From Collinsella tanakaei (lineage in GTDB: Bacteria > Actinomycetota > Coriobacteriia > Coriobacteriales > Coriobacteriaceae): a DNA stretch of 64,000 nucleotides. The stretch's first letter is position 1. Each line of letters opens with the position of its first letter. The position numbers and the translations under genes are program-made. The notes below the pieces were generated by a model. It saw nothing but the letters and a program-made list of their open reading frames with translations, did not search any database and was not told the DNA's origin. The stretch lies in assembly GCF_030373545.1 (NCBI RefSeq), contig NZ_JAUDCO010000001.1, positions 124,001-188,000 on the forward strand, read 5' to 3'. Positions 35,096 to 43,324 of the stretch are shown in pieces.

Positions 35096-35130
35096 AACCG
35101 CGGTCGCCATCCCGGCGGCCGCGGTTTTTT
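35096..35130 (+). terminator. Terminator after the citrate transporter gene
   Basis: A 13-bp stem with one wobble (35096-35108 with 35114-35126) running into TTTTTT. Confidence 0.9.
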
Positions 35131-35546
35131 ATTTGGCGACACGGAGCTTGGACGCCTGGACGGCGGACTGCAATGGGTACGCTGCAGCCCACCAGACGAC
35201 AGGGGACTTGGGATAGCGCATTGCCGCGGGCGGGCCCGGGTGAGCGATTTAACGAGGTGGCGCACCCCCTCTGGTAGGCGCCGCCCCCGTCAGGGCGACT
35301 CCCTCTACCCGCTCCCTCCGTCAAAGCGGCTCTCCGCTCCCTCGCTCGCTCAATCAAGGCAACCCCCTACCCGCCCCCTCTCTCGCCATTCCTTCTGCGC
35401 ACACATCAAAGCGCGCTGCAGCGTCTCTTCTTTTCCAAAATGGAATACCTCCTGGCCATATTTAGAACCGTTCTTGAAAAACGATGGTAAGCCCATCCTT
35501 TACAATTGCTACAGCTGAGGAGCAATAACGAGGTAGGAGGTAATGC
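35131..35546. other. Non-coding gap before the GntR gene
   Basis: About 415 bp without a supported gene. TACAAT at 35501-35506 could be a -10 box for the regulator, but no well-spaced -35 partner is evident. AGGAGG at 35534 is the ribosome site of the next gene. Confidence 0.4.
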
Positions 35547-36248
35547 ATGGACACAGAATCGTTGATGCTGACCTTGTGCGAGTTCCTCGACCTTTCAAAG
35601 AATGCGCCGCTCAAGGACGTTCTTTTCTCTGCCTTCAAGCAGGCGATTACGCTGGGGCGCATCCCCGCGGAAACCATGATCAACGAAAAGCAGCTCGCCC
35701 AGTCGCTGCACATCAGCCGCACGCCCATCCGTGCAGCCCTCGATCAGCTCGCAGCTGAACGTCTGGTTGAGCGCAAGGCGGGCAGCGGCGTCATCGTCCG
35801 CGGCATCAGCAAGCGCGATGCCGAGGAGGTTTTCGAAATCCGCGTCGTCCTCGAGACGCTCGCTACCACCAAGGCCGCGCGCAACATGACCGATGAGGAC
35901 TTCGAGGAGCTTCGCGAGCTGCTCGAGCGCGGCCAGCGCCTCAATGCCAACGACGATGTCGAGGGCGTCGTCGACAACTGGGATGACTTTAACCGCTTCA
36001 TCTTCGCCAAGGCCAACAGCCCGCGCCTGCAGAGCATCATCGAGCCGCTGCAGGCCTACACGCGCTACTTCCGCAACATCTCCGCCAGTCCCGAGGAGCG
36101 CCGCAACCAGGCACTCGAGGAGCACTGGGGAATCTACCTTGCCATGCGCTTCGGACCCGAGAAAAAGATCGAGCAGGTCGTTCGCGCACATCTGCGCAAC
36201 TCCTACAGCCTGGTGAACGGAGAGATGACAAACATTGGCGTCCACTGA
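35547..36248 (+). CDS. GntR-family regulator (FCD subfamily)
   Basis: A 233-residue regulator. A winged helix (about 20-80) contains INEKQLAQSLHISRTPIRAAL and the wing ERKAGSGVIVRG. An all-helical FCD effector domain follows from about 85 to 220, with Asp and His residues that usually bind a metal and an organic acid. Citrate or a related di- or tricarboxylate is a reasonable effector, by context only. AGGAGG lies 7 bases before the ATG. Its end overlaps the citG start by 14 bp, so the two genes are coupled. Confidence 0.9.
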   Translation: MDTESLMLTLCEFLDLSKNAPLKDVLFSAFKQAITLGRIPAETMINEKQLAQSLHISRTPIRAALDQLAAERLVERKAGSGVIVRGISKRDAEEVFEIRVVLETLATTKAARNMTDEDFEELRELLERGQRLNANDDVEGVVDNWDDFNRFIFAKANSPRLQSIIEPLQAYTRYFRNISASPEERRNQALEEHWGIYLAMRFGPEKKIEQVVRAHLRNSYSLVNGEMTNIGVH

Positions 36249-37167
36249 CGGCCGTGCCGCTCTCTGCACACAGATCGCCGCATTCGCACGCGCCTCGCTG
36301 ATCGCCGAGGCGCGTCTTACTCCTAAGCCCGGCCTGGTTGACGCTGCAACCAACGGCGCCCACACCGATATGGATCTATCGACGTTCATGGCGAGTGCCG
36401 ATGCGCTGGAACCCCTGTTTTCTGAATACGTTGACGCCGGCTTTCAGATGGGTTCGGACGATCCCGACAAGCTTGCCGATACGGTGCGCCGAATCGGCGT
36501 ACGCGCCGAAGCGACCATGTTTGCCGCCACTGACGGCGTGAACACGCATAAAGGGGCGAACTTCACCTTTGCGCTCGTTCTGGGAGCTGTCGGCGCCCTG
36601 CTGGCGAACGGACGCACGCTGCCCTTTGCGCCTCAGGACACCACAGCGCTGTTCCGGCTCGTCGCACGCATGGGCGAGGGGCTGCTCGACCATGATGTCC
36701 GCGACCTGCGCGAGCGCGCCTCTCAAGGCGAGACGCAACTCTCCCACGGAGAGCGTCTGCTGCTCGAACGCGGCATGAAGGGCGTGCGCGGCGAGGCGGC
36801 GCAAGGCTATCCGCAGCTCAGGTCCATCGCGCTTCCCTACCTGCACGACGCTGCACCCCAGATGCAAAGTGTGGACTCCGCCCGCATCGCGCTGCTGCGG
36901 TGCCTGGTCAAAATCATGTCGGTGCTCGAGGATACCAACGTCGTGCACCGCGGAGGACCCCAAGCGCTCATCGACCACCAGGCGCGCTGCCATGCACTCG
37001 ACGCCGCCCGCCTGTCCGCGGATGACCTGGTCGATACGCTTGCCGCCTACGATGCCGAGCTCACGTGCCTAAACGTGAGCCCCGGCGGCGCCGCCGACCT
37101 GCTGTCGCTTGCCGTGTTCTTCGGACTCATCGAGGGCCTGTTTGGCCCCGAAGCTCTCGCCTACTGA
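36235..37167 (+). CDS. citG: Triphosphoribosyl-dephospho-CoA synthase (TTG start)
   Basis: A 310-residue enzyme that makes the citrate lyase prosthetic-group precursor from ATP and dephospho-CoA; CitX then loads it on CitD. Motifs are EARLTPKPGLVDAATNGAHTD, GVNTHKGANFTF, the nucleotide-site region GVRGEAAQGYP and DTNVVHRGG. No ATG fits; the TTG at 36235 overlaps the end of the GntR gene and has GGAGAG about ten bases before it. Length fits a stand-alone CitG. Confidence 0.9.
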   Translation: MASTDGRAALCTQIAAFARASLIAEARLTPKPGLVDAATNGAHTDMDLSTFMASADALEPLFSEYVDAGFQMGSDDPDKLADTVRRIGVRAEATMFAATDGVNTHKGANFTFALVLGAVGALLANGRTLPFAPQDTTALFRLVARMGEGLLDHDVRDLRERASQGETQLSHGERLLLERGMKGVRGEAAQGYPQLRSIALPYLHDAAPQMQSVDSARIALLRCLVKIMSVLEDTNVVHRGGPQALIDHQARCHALDAARLSADDLVDTLAAYDAELTCLNVSPGGAADLLSLAVFFGLIEGLFGPEALAY

Positions 37168-37220
37168 GACATAAAGCACTCTGGTAGCCCATGTGCGCCA
37201 ACCCGCTGGGCACCCGAACC

Positions 37221-37348
37221 TCACGAAGTGAGTGCTTCATTTCGCGAACCTTTTGTATACCTGCATGGTGCCATTTTCTGACCTGCGACGCGTATCGAGA
37301 TAATCGCCGTCTACTCCGCATATCTAAATCGACACACTCACTTCGCGC
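37221..37348 (-). repeat. 128-nt inverted-repeat element, relative of the 127-nt family
   Basis: The termini share an 11-bp core stem (CGAAGTGAGTG with its complement). Read on the minus strand, GAGTAG falls at element positions 34-39. The plus-strand first 40 nt match the minus-strand end of the element at 9658-9787 closely (17 identical bases, then a near-identical stretch to GTATAC). It occupies the citG-citF gap, in which no gene is seen. Confidence 0.6.
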
Positions 37349-37394
37349 ACGTGCGCGGACTTGTAGCCCGTTTGCGTACGTTCGGGACACCGCG

Positions 37395-37438
37395 ATACGC
37401 AAAGAACCCCGGCGGCGCGAAGCGCTGCCGGGGTTCTT
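37395..37438 (-). terminator. Terminator of citDEF, possibly bidirectional
   Basis: A perfect 12-bp stem (37402-37413 with 37427-37438) between the converging citG and citF; on the minus strand the tail is TTCTTTG. Confidence 0.8.
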
Positions 37439-37471
37439 ATCACGTCGATGGCGCGAGGCCATCAGCCCTGC

Positions 37472-39031
37472 TTACTCGAAGGTGTAGGGCTTGACCTGAC
37501 GGATGACGTCGAGGATGCTGCCGTCGCGCGCCTCGACGATGGCGACGACCTTGTCCTCCCACTGCAGCGGGTCGGGCTCGCCCACGATGGAGTAGGCCTT
37601 CTCCTGCAGCCACTCGATGGACACGTGCGGGATGCCCGCGGCGTCCATGCAGTCGATGATGTCCTGACGGGCCGGGTTCACCGCGGTGCCGTAATCAGTC
37701 ACGACGACGTCGACGCACTCGCCAGGGGTCGTCACCGTGGTGACGTCCTTGCAAATGGTCGGCATGCGGCCGCGCACGAGCGGCGTGACGATGATGCAGC
37801 ACTTGGAGCCGGCCGCGGTGTCGGGGTGACCACCGGGCGCGCCACGCACGACACCGTCGGAACCGGTGATGACGTTGACGTGGAACTTGGTGTCGACCTC
37901 GAGGGCCGCAAGGATCATGTAATCGAGGTAGTTGACGTACGCGCCCTTGTTGGCGGGGTTCGCGTAGTCGCTCACGGTCATCTCGACGTGATCGGGGCAA
38001 TCATGCAGGTGGGCGATGGCCTTCGTATCGAAGTCCTGGGTGTCCACGATCTTGCGGACGTAACCGCGATCCTGCAGGTCGCACATGTTGCCGGTGATGC
38101 CACCGAAGGCGACGCCCATCTTTATCTGCTTGGCGTCCATGCGCTCCTCGAGGAAGCGGGTCACGGCCAGAGACGGGCCGCCAGCGCCGGTCTGATAGGA
38201 GAAGCCGTCGACGAACCACGGGGTGCAGGCGATGATGTCGGCAGCGCGCTCGGCCATCATGAGGTTGCGCGGATCCTGGGTGACGCGCGCCTCCTTGGTG
38301 CCGATGCGCTTGGGGTCGCCGATCTCATCGACGACGACGACGCAGTCAACGTCCTCGCACTTGATGGACGCCGGCACGTTGGGGAACGGAGCCAGGGTGT
38401 CGGTCAGCACGACGACGCGGTCGGCGTACTTGGAGTCGGGGATGGCGTAGCCCATGGAACCGCAGTTGTTCTTGCCGCCGTTGCCGGAGGCGTTGCCCAC
38501 CTTGTCGCAGGACGCGGCAGCGAGGAAGGCGATGTCGATGTGCAGCTCGCCGGCCATGAGGGCGCGGGGACGGCCGCCGTGGGAGCGGATGATCGCGGGC
38601 TCCTTGAGTTTGCCGGCGGAGATGACGTCGCCGATGCGGCCACGGACGCCGGAGGCCTGGACCTGGACGATGATGCCCTGCTCGATGTAGTCGGCCAGCA
38701 GGTTGTGGGCGTCACCGAGCGAGGTGGCGGCCACGCGCAGGTCCTTGATGCCCATCTCCTCGACGAGCACCTTGCACACCATGGAGGCGGTGTAGTCGCC
38801 GTTGCGGAACGCATGGTGGAAGCTGATGGTCATACCGTCGTGGGCGCCGCACTTCTCGCAGGCCTCGCGGATGGACGCGCACAGCTTGTCGGCAACCGGC
38901 TTCTCGTTCATGACACAGGTCGGCGCGTCGCGCTTGAGCACTTGGCCGTCCTTGGCGAAGCGGCCCTGATAGACTTCCTTGCCGTTCTCGAGCAGGTAGT
39001 CGGGAATGTCCCTTCCGACTGCGTTAATCAT
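37472..39031 (-). CDS. citF: Citrate lyase alpha subunit (citrate:acetyl-ACP transferase)
   Basis: A 519-residue CoA-transferase-like subunit that exchanges acetyl for citryl on the acyl carrier CitD. The N-terminus (INAVGRDIPDYLLENGKEVYQG) and blocks such as ISFHHAFRNGDYT, GGRPRALMAGELHIDIAFLA, GGKNNCGSMGYA and TGSDGVVRGAPGGHPDTA are typical of CitF. Length matches the family. Last gene of citDEF, 15 bp after citE, followed by a terminator. Confidence 0.97.
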   Translation of the reverse strand: MINAVGRDIPDYLLENGKEVYQGRFAKDGQVLKRDAPTCVMNEKPVADKLCASIREACEKCGAHDGMTISFHHAFRNGDYTASMVCKVLVEEMGIKDLRVAATSLGDAHNLLADYIEQGIIVQVQASGVRGRIGDVISAGKLKEPAIIRSHGGRPRALMAGELHIDIAFLAAASCDKVGNASGNGGKNNCGSMGYAIPDSKYADRVVVLTDTLAPFPNVPASIKCEDVDCVVVVDEIGDPKRIGTKEARVTQDPRNLMMAERAADIIACTPWFVDGFSYQTGAGGPSLAVTRFLEERMDAKQIKMGVAFGGITGNMCDLQDRGYVRKIVDTQDFDTKAIAHLHDCPDHVEMTVSDYANPANKGAYVNYLDYMILAALEVDTKFHVNVITGSDGVVRGAPGGHPDTAAGSKCCIIVTPLVRGRMPTICKDVTTVTTPGECVDVVVTDYGTAVNPARQDIIDCMDAAGIPHVSIEWLQEKAYSIVGEPDPLQWEDKVVAIVEARDGSILDVIRQVKPYTFE

Positions 39032-39046
39032 ATCTTGGCTCCTCTC

Positions 39047-39964
39047 TTACAGATCGCCGTGGTAAACGCCGCACTTCTTGGCGAGCTCGATGATGCGCTC
39101 GGCCTCCTTGAAGAACGGGGGATCGACCATCTTGCCGTCGACGACATACACGCCGACGCCGGCGTCAGCCTGCTCGCGGCAGCTGCGCACGATCTTCTCG
39201 GAATGGGCGATCTGCTTGGGCGTGGGCGCGAGGCGCTCGTGCACGTACGCGATCTGCTTGGGGTTGATGAGCGACTTGCCGTCGAAGCCCATGCGGACGA
39301 TGAGGTCGACCTCCTGGCGGTAGCCTTCCTCGTCATCCAGGTTGGGATACATGGTGTCGAGGCACTGCACGCCGGCGGCGCGAGCGGCCAGCAGCATCAT
39401 GGCGCGAGCGGTGTTGATCTCGATGCCGTCGGGCTCGATCTGCACGTGCATGGAGGTGCGGAAGTCGCCGCCGGAGATGGCGCAGCCGAGCATGCGGTCG
39501 GACGCGGTGCAGATCTCGTAGGCGTTCATGATGCCCAGCGGGCTCTCGAGCGCGGCCATGAGTAGGGTGCGGCCGACCTCGACGCCAAACTCCTTCTCGG
39601 CAGCCTCGACGGCAGCCTCGACTTCCTGGACCTGAGCGGCGGTCTCGCACTTGGGGATACGGATGCCGTCAGCGCCACCGGCGACGCAGACGCGCACGTC
39701 CTCCTGCCAGTACTCGGTATCGGTGCCGTTGATACGCACGATGACCTCGGTATCGCCGTAGTCGATCGTGGTCAGGGCGTGATACAGCGAGAAGCGGGCG
39801 GCGTCCTTCTGGTTGACGGCGACCGCGTCCTCAAGGTCGAGCATGATGGAGTCGCAGCCGTAGATGTAGGCATCCTTGATAAGGCCCGGGCGCTGCGCGT
39901 TCATGAACATCATGGTGCGGCGCAGGCGGTCCTTGTTGGGCTTCGGACGAGTGATCTTAGCCAT
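39047..39964 (-). CDS. citE: Citrate lyase beta subunit (citryl-ACP lyase)
   Basis: A 305-residue TIM-barrel lyase that splits citryl-ACP into acetyl-ACP and oxaloacetate with Mg2+. RRTMMFMNAQRPGL, DSIMLDLEDAV with metal-binding acids, EVIVRINGTDT, RIPKCETAAQV and GGDFRTSM are visible. The ATG at 39964 shares a base with the citD stop (TAATG), indicating coupling. Confidence 0.97.
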   Translation of the reverse strand: MAKITRPKPNKDRLRRTMMFMNAQRPGLIKDAYIYGCDSIMLDLEDAVAVNQKDAARFSLYHALTTIDYGDTEVIVRINGTDTEYWQEDVRVCVAGGADGIRIPKCETAAQVQEVEAAVEAAEKEFGVEVGRTLLMAALESPLGIMNAYEICTASDRMLGCAISGGDFRTSMHVQIEPDGIEINTARAMMLLAARAAGVQCLDTMYPNLDDEEGYRQEVDLIVRMGFDGKSLINPKQIAYVHERLAPTPKQIAHSEKIVRSCREQADAGVGVYVVDGKMVDPPFFKEAERIIELAKKCGVYHGDL

Positions 39965-40263
39965 TACTGAATCGCACCTCCCCAGGGGATGTTGGACATC
40001 GAAGCATCGCAGCTGCGGAACACCGCGCACTCGACGCGGGCCTTGAGCGTGCAATCCAGCGCGCCCTTGTCCACGACGGACACCAGACCGGTCGTGACGC
40101 CCAGGCGGTCGAGGGTCTCCTCGACGGTAGCCTTGATCTGGCGGCCGTACTGGTTGATGACGCTGCTCTCGATGACGATCTCCAGCGCATCGGCGGGCGA
40201 TACGGTCACCTGGGCATCGCTCGACTCGAGCGTGCCGGCCATTGCGGTCTTTTCGATAACCAT
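39964..40263 (-). CDS. citD: Citrate lyase acyl carrier protein (gamma subunit)
   Basis: A 99-residue acyl carrier. The N-terminal segment AMAGTLESSDAQVTVSP contains the conserved serine that receives the phosphoribosyl-dephospho-CoA group from CitX. The rest is a small alpha/beta domain ending NIPWGGAIQ. GAGAGGAG precedes the ATG. First gene of the citDEF operon. Confidence 0.95.
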   Translation of the reverse strand: MVIEKTAMAGTLESSDAQVTVSPADALEIVIESSVINQYGRQIKATVEETLDRLGVTTGLVSVVDKGALDCTLKARVECAVFRSCDASMSNIPWGGAIQ

Positions 40264-40677
40264 CCGCGCTCCTCTCTGTTGCGCCCGACGGTGCCGCGGG
40301 CGATTACCCGGGCTCCCGACGGTCTATCGAATCTTACGCAGTCCCATCATAAAAGAATCTTCAATAACTTATTTTCTTCTTGTTCATACTTTTGCATTCA
40401 CATTAGTAATGCCGTGTATTCAAACTGTTCCTCAGGTGTTTTTATGCCGTTTGTCCCTGATTTGCATCCGTTTGCTTGTTTTTCTGCTGTCTTTCCTGAG
40501 AGGCATTCCCCAGATTCGTGTTTTTCCATTACGTCTTTTCATGGTATTGGGCTATCTGGCTGCACATTTGATGCTCAATTACAGCTTACCGTCACCAATC
40601 AGTCCTAAATCATCTGGTTCATCGTACAGGGCGGGTACGGACATCAGGTTGCACCCTATCCGCCGACCCGATGACGG
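40264..40677. other. AT-rich control region upstream of citDEF
   Basis: About 410 bp of unusually AT-rich sequence (strongest 40330-40620) upstream of leftward citD. It probably carries the citDEF promoter and regulator sites. TATGAT and TTGAAG occur on the minus strand near 40350 but are not properly spaced, so no promoter is called. Confidence 0.45.
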
Positions 40678-40959
40678 TCATCTCCTGTTTACTGAATCAG
40701 AGCTATCGTAATATCCGTTTTCTAATACTATATGGAATGATAGAGCAGTTCGGCCGATGCCTCTCCCCCACGTGTCGCATGCCGTTTTGTCCGCCTGAAA
40801 GAAATCGATCCGCGCGGCATCGGGCTCGTGCGCTGCGCGAAATACCGCCCCCTTTGCAAGCAGATGTGCATCCATGTTCGCCGGACAATCCTGTCCGCTG
40901 CAAGGCGGGCACCCTGCGCGGCACCGCGCAATGTAGAAGAATCTTTCCTCCTTGTTCAT
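40678..40959 (-). CDS. Possible small Cys-rich hypothetical protein
   Basis: A 93-residue frame starting MNKEERFFYIARCRAGCPPC, with cysteines at 13, 17, 20 and 25 that could form a metal or redox site. AAAGGA lies nine bases before the ATG at 40959. No family is recognised and base composition is only moderately gene-like. It sits between citD and the LysR gene, transcribed like citDEF. It could be a spurious frame in a regulatory gap. Confidence 0.3.
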   Translation of the reverse strand: MNKEERFFYIARCRAGCPPCSGQDCPANMDAHLLAKGAVFRAAHEPDAARIDFFQADKTACDTWGRGIGRTALSFHIVLENGYYDSSDSVNRR

Positions 40960-41223
40960 TATTTCCATTCCTTTTGCTACTTGCTTATTGGCCGGCGACG
41001 GGTCCAGTCCCCCTAACGCACGCGCGCCTCCTCGTTTCCCCTGGCTTGTTCTTTCGCTGTTCTTCCTGCTATTTGCCCTGTTTTGAAGGCTCTTTCGCGC
41101 GATGGGTGCATAAGCTCTTCACACGGGGCCGCTACTATCACCTATGAATGCCCGGAATGCTTATCACCTCATAGCTTAAGAACATCTCAGAAACACGTAT
41201 GCGTTGGACGTTGGAGGTTCGCC

Positions 41224-42096
41224 GTGGACGAAAAAGATTTCGCCCTCCTGCACATGCTCAAAGAATGCGGCAACATCACCCATGCCGCCGACCGCCTCTA
41301 TCTGACCCAGTCCGCCCTTTCCAAGCGCATCAAGGCCATCGAGCGCGAACTGGGCTGCGAGATCATCATCCGCACGCGTAAGGGCGTCCGATTCACTCCA
41401 GAAGGCGAGCTTGTCCTCGGCCGCACCGCCCAGGTGCGCCACGAGCTCGACCTGTTGCGCCGGGAGCTCGGGGCTACACAGGGCGAGGTCTGCGGTACGC
41501 TGCGCGCGGGCTTCTCCACCAACTACGCGTTCGTTCACCTTGCCGACGTCATCGCCGAGTACCATGAGCGCTATCCGCTCGTGCACCTGGACATCTCCAT
41601 CGGCAAGAGCAGCGACCTGCACGGTCGCCTGCAGAGCGGCGCACTCGACCTGGCTGTCCTGCGCGGCGAGCTGCCCTGGGACGGCATGCAGTACCTGCTT
41701 GCGCAGGAGCGTCTGTGCGCCGTGTGCACCCATGAGCTCGAGCAGCTCCCCCTCTCCGAGCTCACCTACATCAACCACACCACCGACCTTGCGCAGACCG
41801 CGCTCATGACGCGCTGGCTGCACGAGAACAACCTTGCCAACGATGCGAACCGCATCAACGTCACCGACCTCATGACCTGCCAGGAGCTCGTCAAGCGCGG
41901 CATCGGCTGGGCCCTGCTTCCCGAGATCGTGCTCGACGGCTTCGACGGCTGCATCCGCCCCTGCACCTTTGCCAACGGCGAGCCGTTCATCCGCCGCATG
42001 TATATCGATTGCCAGAAGGAATCGGAGCGCCTGCCTCAGGTCCAGGCCCTCATCGACATCATCAAGGCGCAGTACGCTCACACCGAGAACGCTTAA
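41224..42096 (+). CDS. LysR-family transcriptional regulator (GTG start)
   Basis: A 290-residue LysR regulator. The N-terminal helix-turn-helix covers about residues 2-60 (LLHMLKECGNITHAADRLYLTQSALSKRIKAIERELG), followed by the effector domain from about 90, with a VLRGELPW segment and GIGWALLPE. The GTG at 41224 has TTGGAGG upstream and places the helix-turn-helix at the usual distance; a longer frame from 41083 lacks a ribosome site. It lies 24 bp before citC and probably controls the citrate genes, by context. Confidence 0.92.
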   Translation: MDEKDFALLHMLKECGNITHAADRLYLTQSALSKRIKAIERELGCEIIIRTRKGVRFTPEGELVLGRTAQVRHELDLLRRELGATQGEVCGTLRAGFSTNYAFVHLADVIAEYHERYPLVHLDISIGKSSDLHGRLQSGALDLAVLRGELPWDGMQYLLAQERLCAVCTHELEQLPLSELTYINHTTDLAQTALMTRWLHENNLANDANRINVTDLMTCQELVKRGIGWALLPEIVLDGFDGCIRPCTFANGEPFIRRMYIDCQKESERLPQVQALIDIIKAQYAHTENA

Positions 42097-42120
42097 CGCA
42101 CCGACGCCCCGGAGGAACCC

Positions 42121-43167
42121 ATGCTCGACGAGTACACCGTATCCAAGGTCTGGCCCACCGACTCCTTCACGATGGGGCAGGTGGATGCCCTGCTCGAAAA
42201 GGAGGGCATCCAGCGCGACGGCAATCTTGACTACACGTGCGCCATCCAGGATGACGACCTGAATGTGATCGCCACGGGCAGCTGCTTCGGCAACACGCTG
42301 CGCTGTCTCGCCGTCGACAGCCGCTACCAGGGCGAAGGGCTCATGAACAAGCTCATCACCCACCTGATCGACGTGCAGTACGAGCGCGGCAACGTCCATC
42401 TCTTCGTGTACACGAAGGTGAATTCCGCCAAGTTCTTCTGCGACCTGGGCTTTAAGGAAATCGCCCGCGTCGACGGCACGCTCGTGTTTTTGGAGAATCG
42501 CGCCGACGGCTTTGCGGGCTATCTGCGTCGCCTTGCCGCAACTCGTCGCCCGGGCACCGCAGGCGCGGTGGTCATGAATGCCAACCCGTTCACTTTGGGC
42601 CATCGCCATCTGGTCGAGGTCGCCGCGGCAGCCGTCGATACGCTCCATCTGTTCGTGGTGAGCGAAGACGCCAGCCTCGTGCCGTTTGCCGTGCGCAAGC
42701 GCCTGGTCGAAGCGGGTGTCGCCGATCTGGACAACGTCGTGGTGCACGAGTCCGGCCCCTACATCATCTCGTCGGCCACCTTCCCGAGCTATTTCCTGAA
42801 AGATGACGTCGCGGTCAACGAAGGACACGCGCGCCTGGACATCGCCGTGTTCACCCGCATCGCCGCCGAACTTGGCGTCACTCAGCGCTTCGTGGGCGAG
42901 GAGCCCACGAGCCAGGTGACCGGCGTGTACAACCGCGTCATGTGCGAGGAGCTGCCGCGTGTCGGGATCGAGGTGCACGTGGTACCGCGCCTTGAGACCG
43001 GTGGCGCCCCGGTGAGCGCCTCCACCGTGCGCCGTGCCCTGCAGGCAGGCGACATGGAGACTGTCCGCGCGCTCGTTCCCGCCAGCACCTATGACTACTT
43101 CGCAAGCGACGAGGCCGCGCCCGTGCTCGCGCGCATCCACAAAGCCGGCAACGTCGTCCACTACTAG
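42121..43167 (+). CDS. citC: [Citrate (pro-3S)-lyase] ligase
   Basis: A 348-residue enzyme that acetylates the CitD prosthetic group using ATP and acetate, switching the lyase on. An N-terminal GNAT-like domain (YQGEGLMNKLITHLI, VNSAKFFCDLGFKE) precedes a nucleotidyltransferase domain with MNANPFTLGHRHLVE, the HxGH-type motif, and a C-terminal ISASTVR-like SASTVRRAL. Length is standard. GGAGGAA lies upstream of the ATG. Co-transcribed with the LysR gene. Confidence 0.95.
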   Translation: MLDEYTVSKVWPTDSFTMGQVDALLEKEGIQRDGNLDYTCAIQDDDLNVIATGSCFGNTLRCLAVDSRYQGEGLMNKLITHLIDVQYERGNVHLFVYTKVNSAKFFCDLGFKEIARVDGTLVFLENRADGFAGYLRRLAATRRPGTAGAVVMNANPFTLGHRHLVEVAAAAVDTLHLFVVSEDASLVPFAVRKRLVEAGVADLDNVVVHESGPYIISSATFPSYFLKDDVAVNEGHARLDIAVFTRIAAELGVTQRFVGEEPTSQVTGVYNRVMCEELPRVGIEVHVVPRLETGGAPVSASTVRRALQAGDMETVRALVPASTYDYFASDEAAPVLARIHKAGNVVHY

Positions 43168-43282
43168 CGCCCTATGACCTGCCGTCGAGATGACGGCGGC
43201 CGGCTCAATCTCGCACCCTGATTGTGCTCACAGTGTTCTTTTTTGCCCGCGTCGCGCGGGGGCCTTGGAGTTCCCATAGAAT

Positions 43283-43298
43283 ACTTGACATATCAAGT
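43283..43298 (+). promoter_or_regulatory. Palindrome ACTTGA-N4-TCAAGT, candidate operator
   Basis: A perfect 6-bp inverted repeat with a 4-bp spacer, overlapping a TTGACA hexamer (43285-43290), about 27 bp before the GTG of the AbrB-type gene. No good -10 box follows at 16-18 bp, so only an operator-like site is claimed. Confidence 0.45.
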
Positions 43299-43324
43299 AA
43301 TTCTTTCGCCCATCGTGAGGTCCC

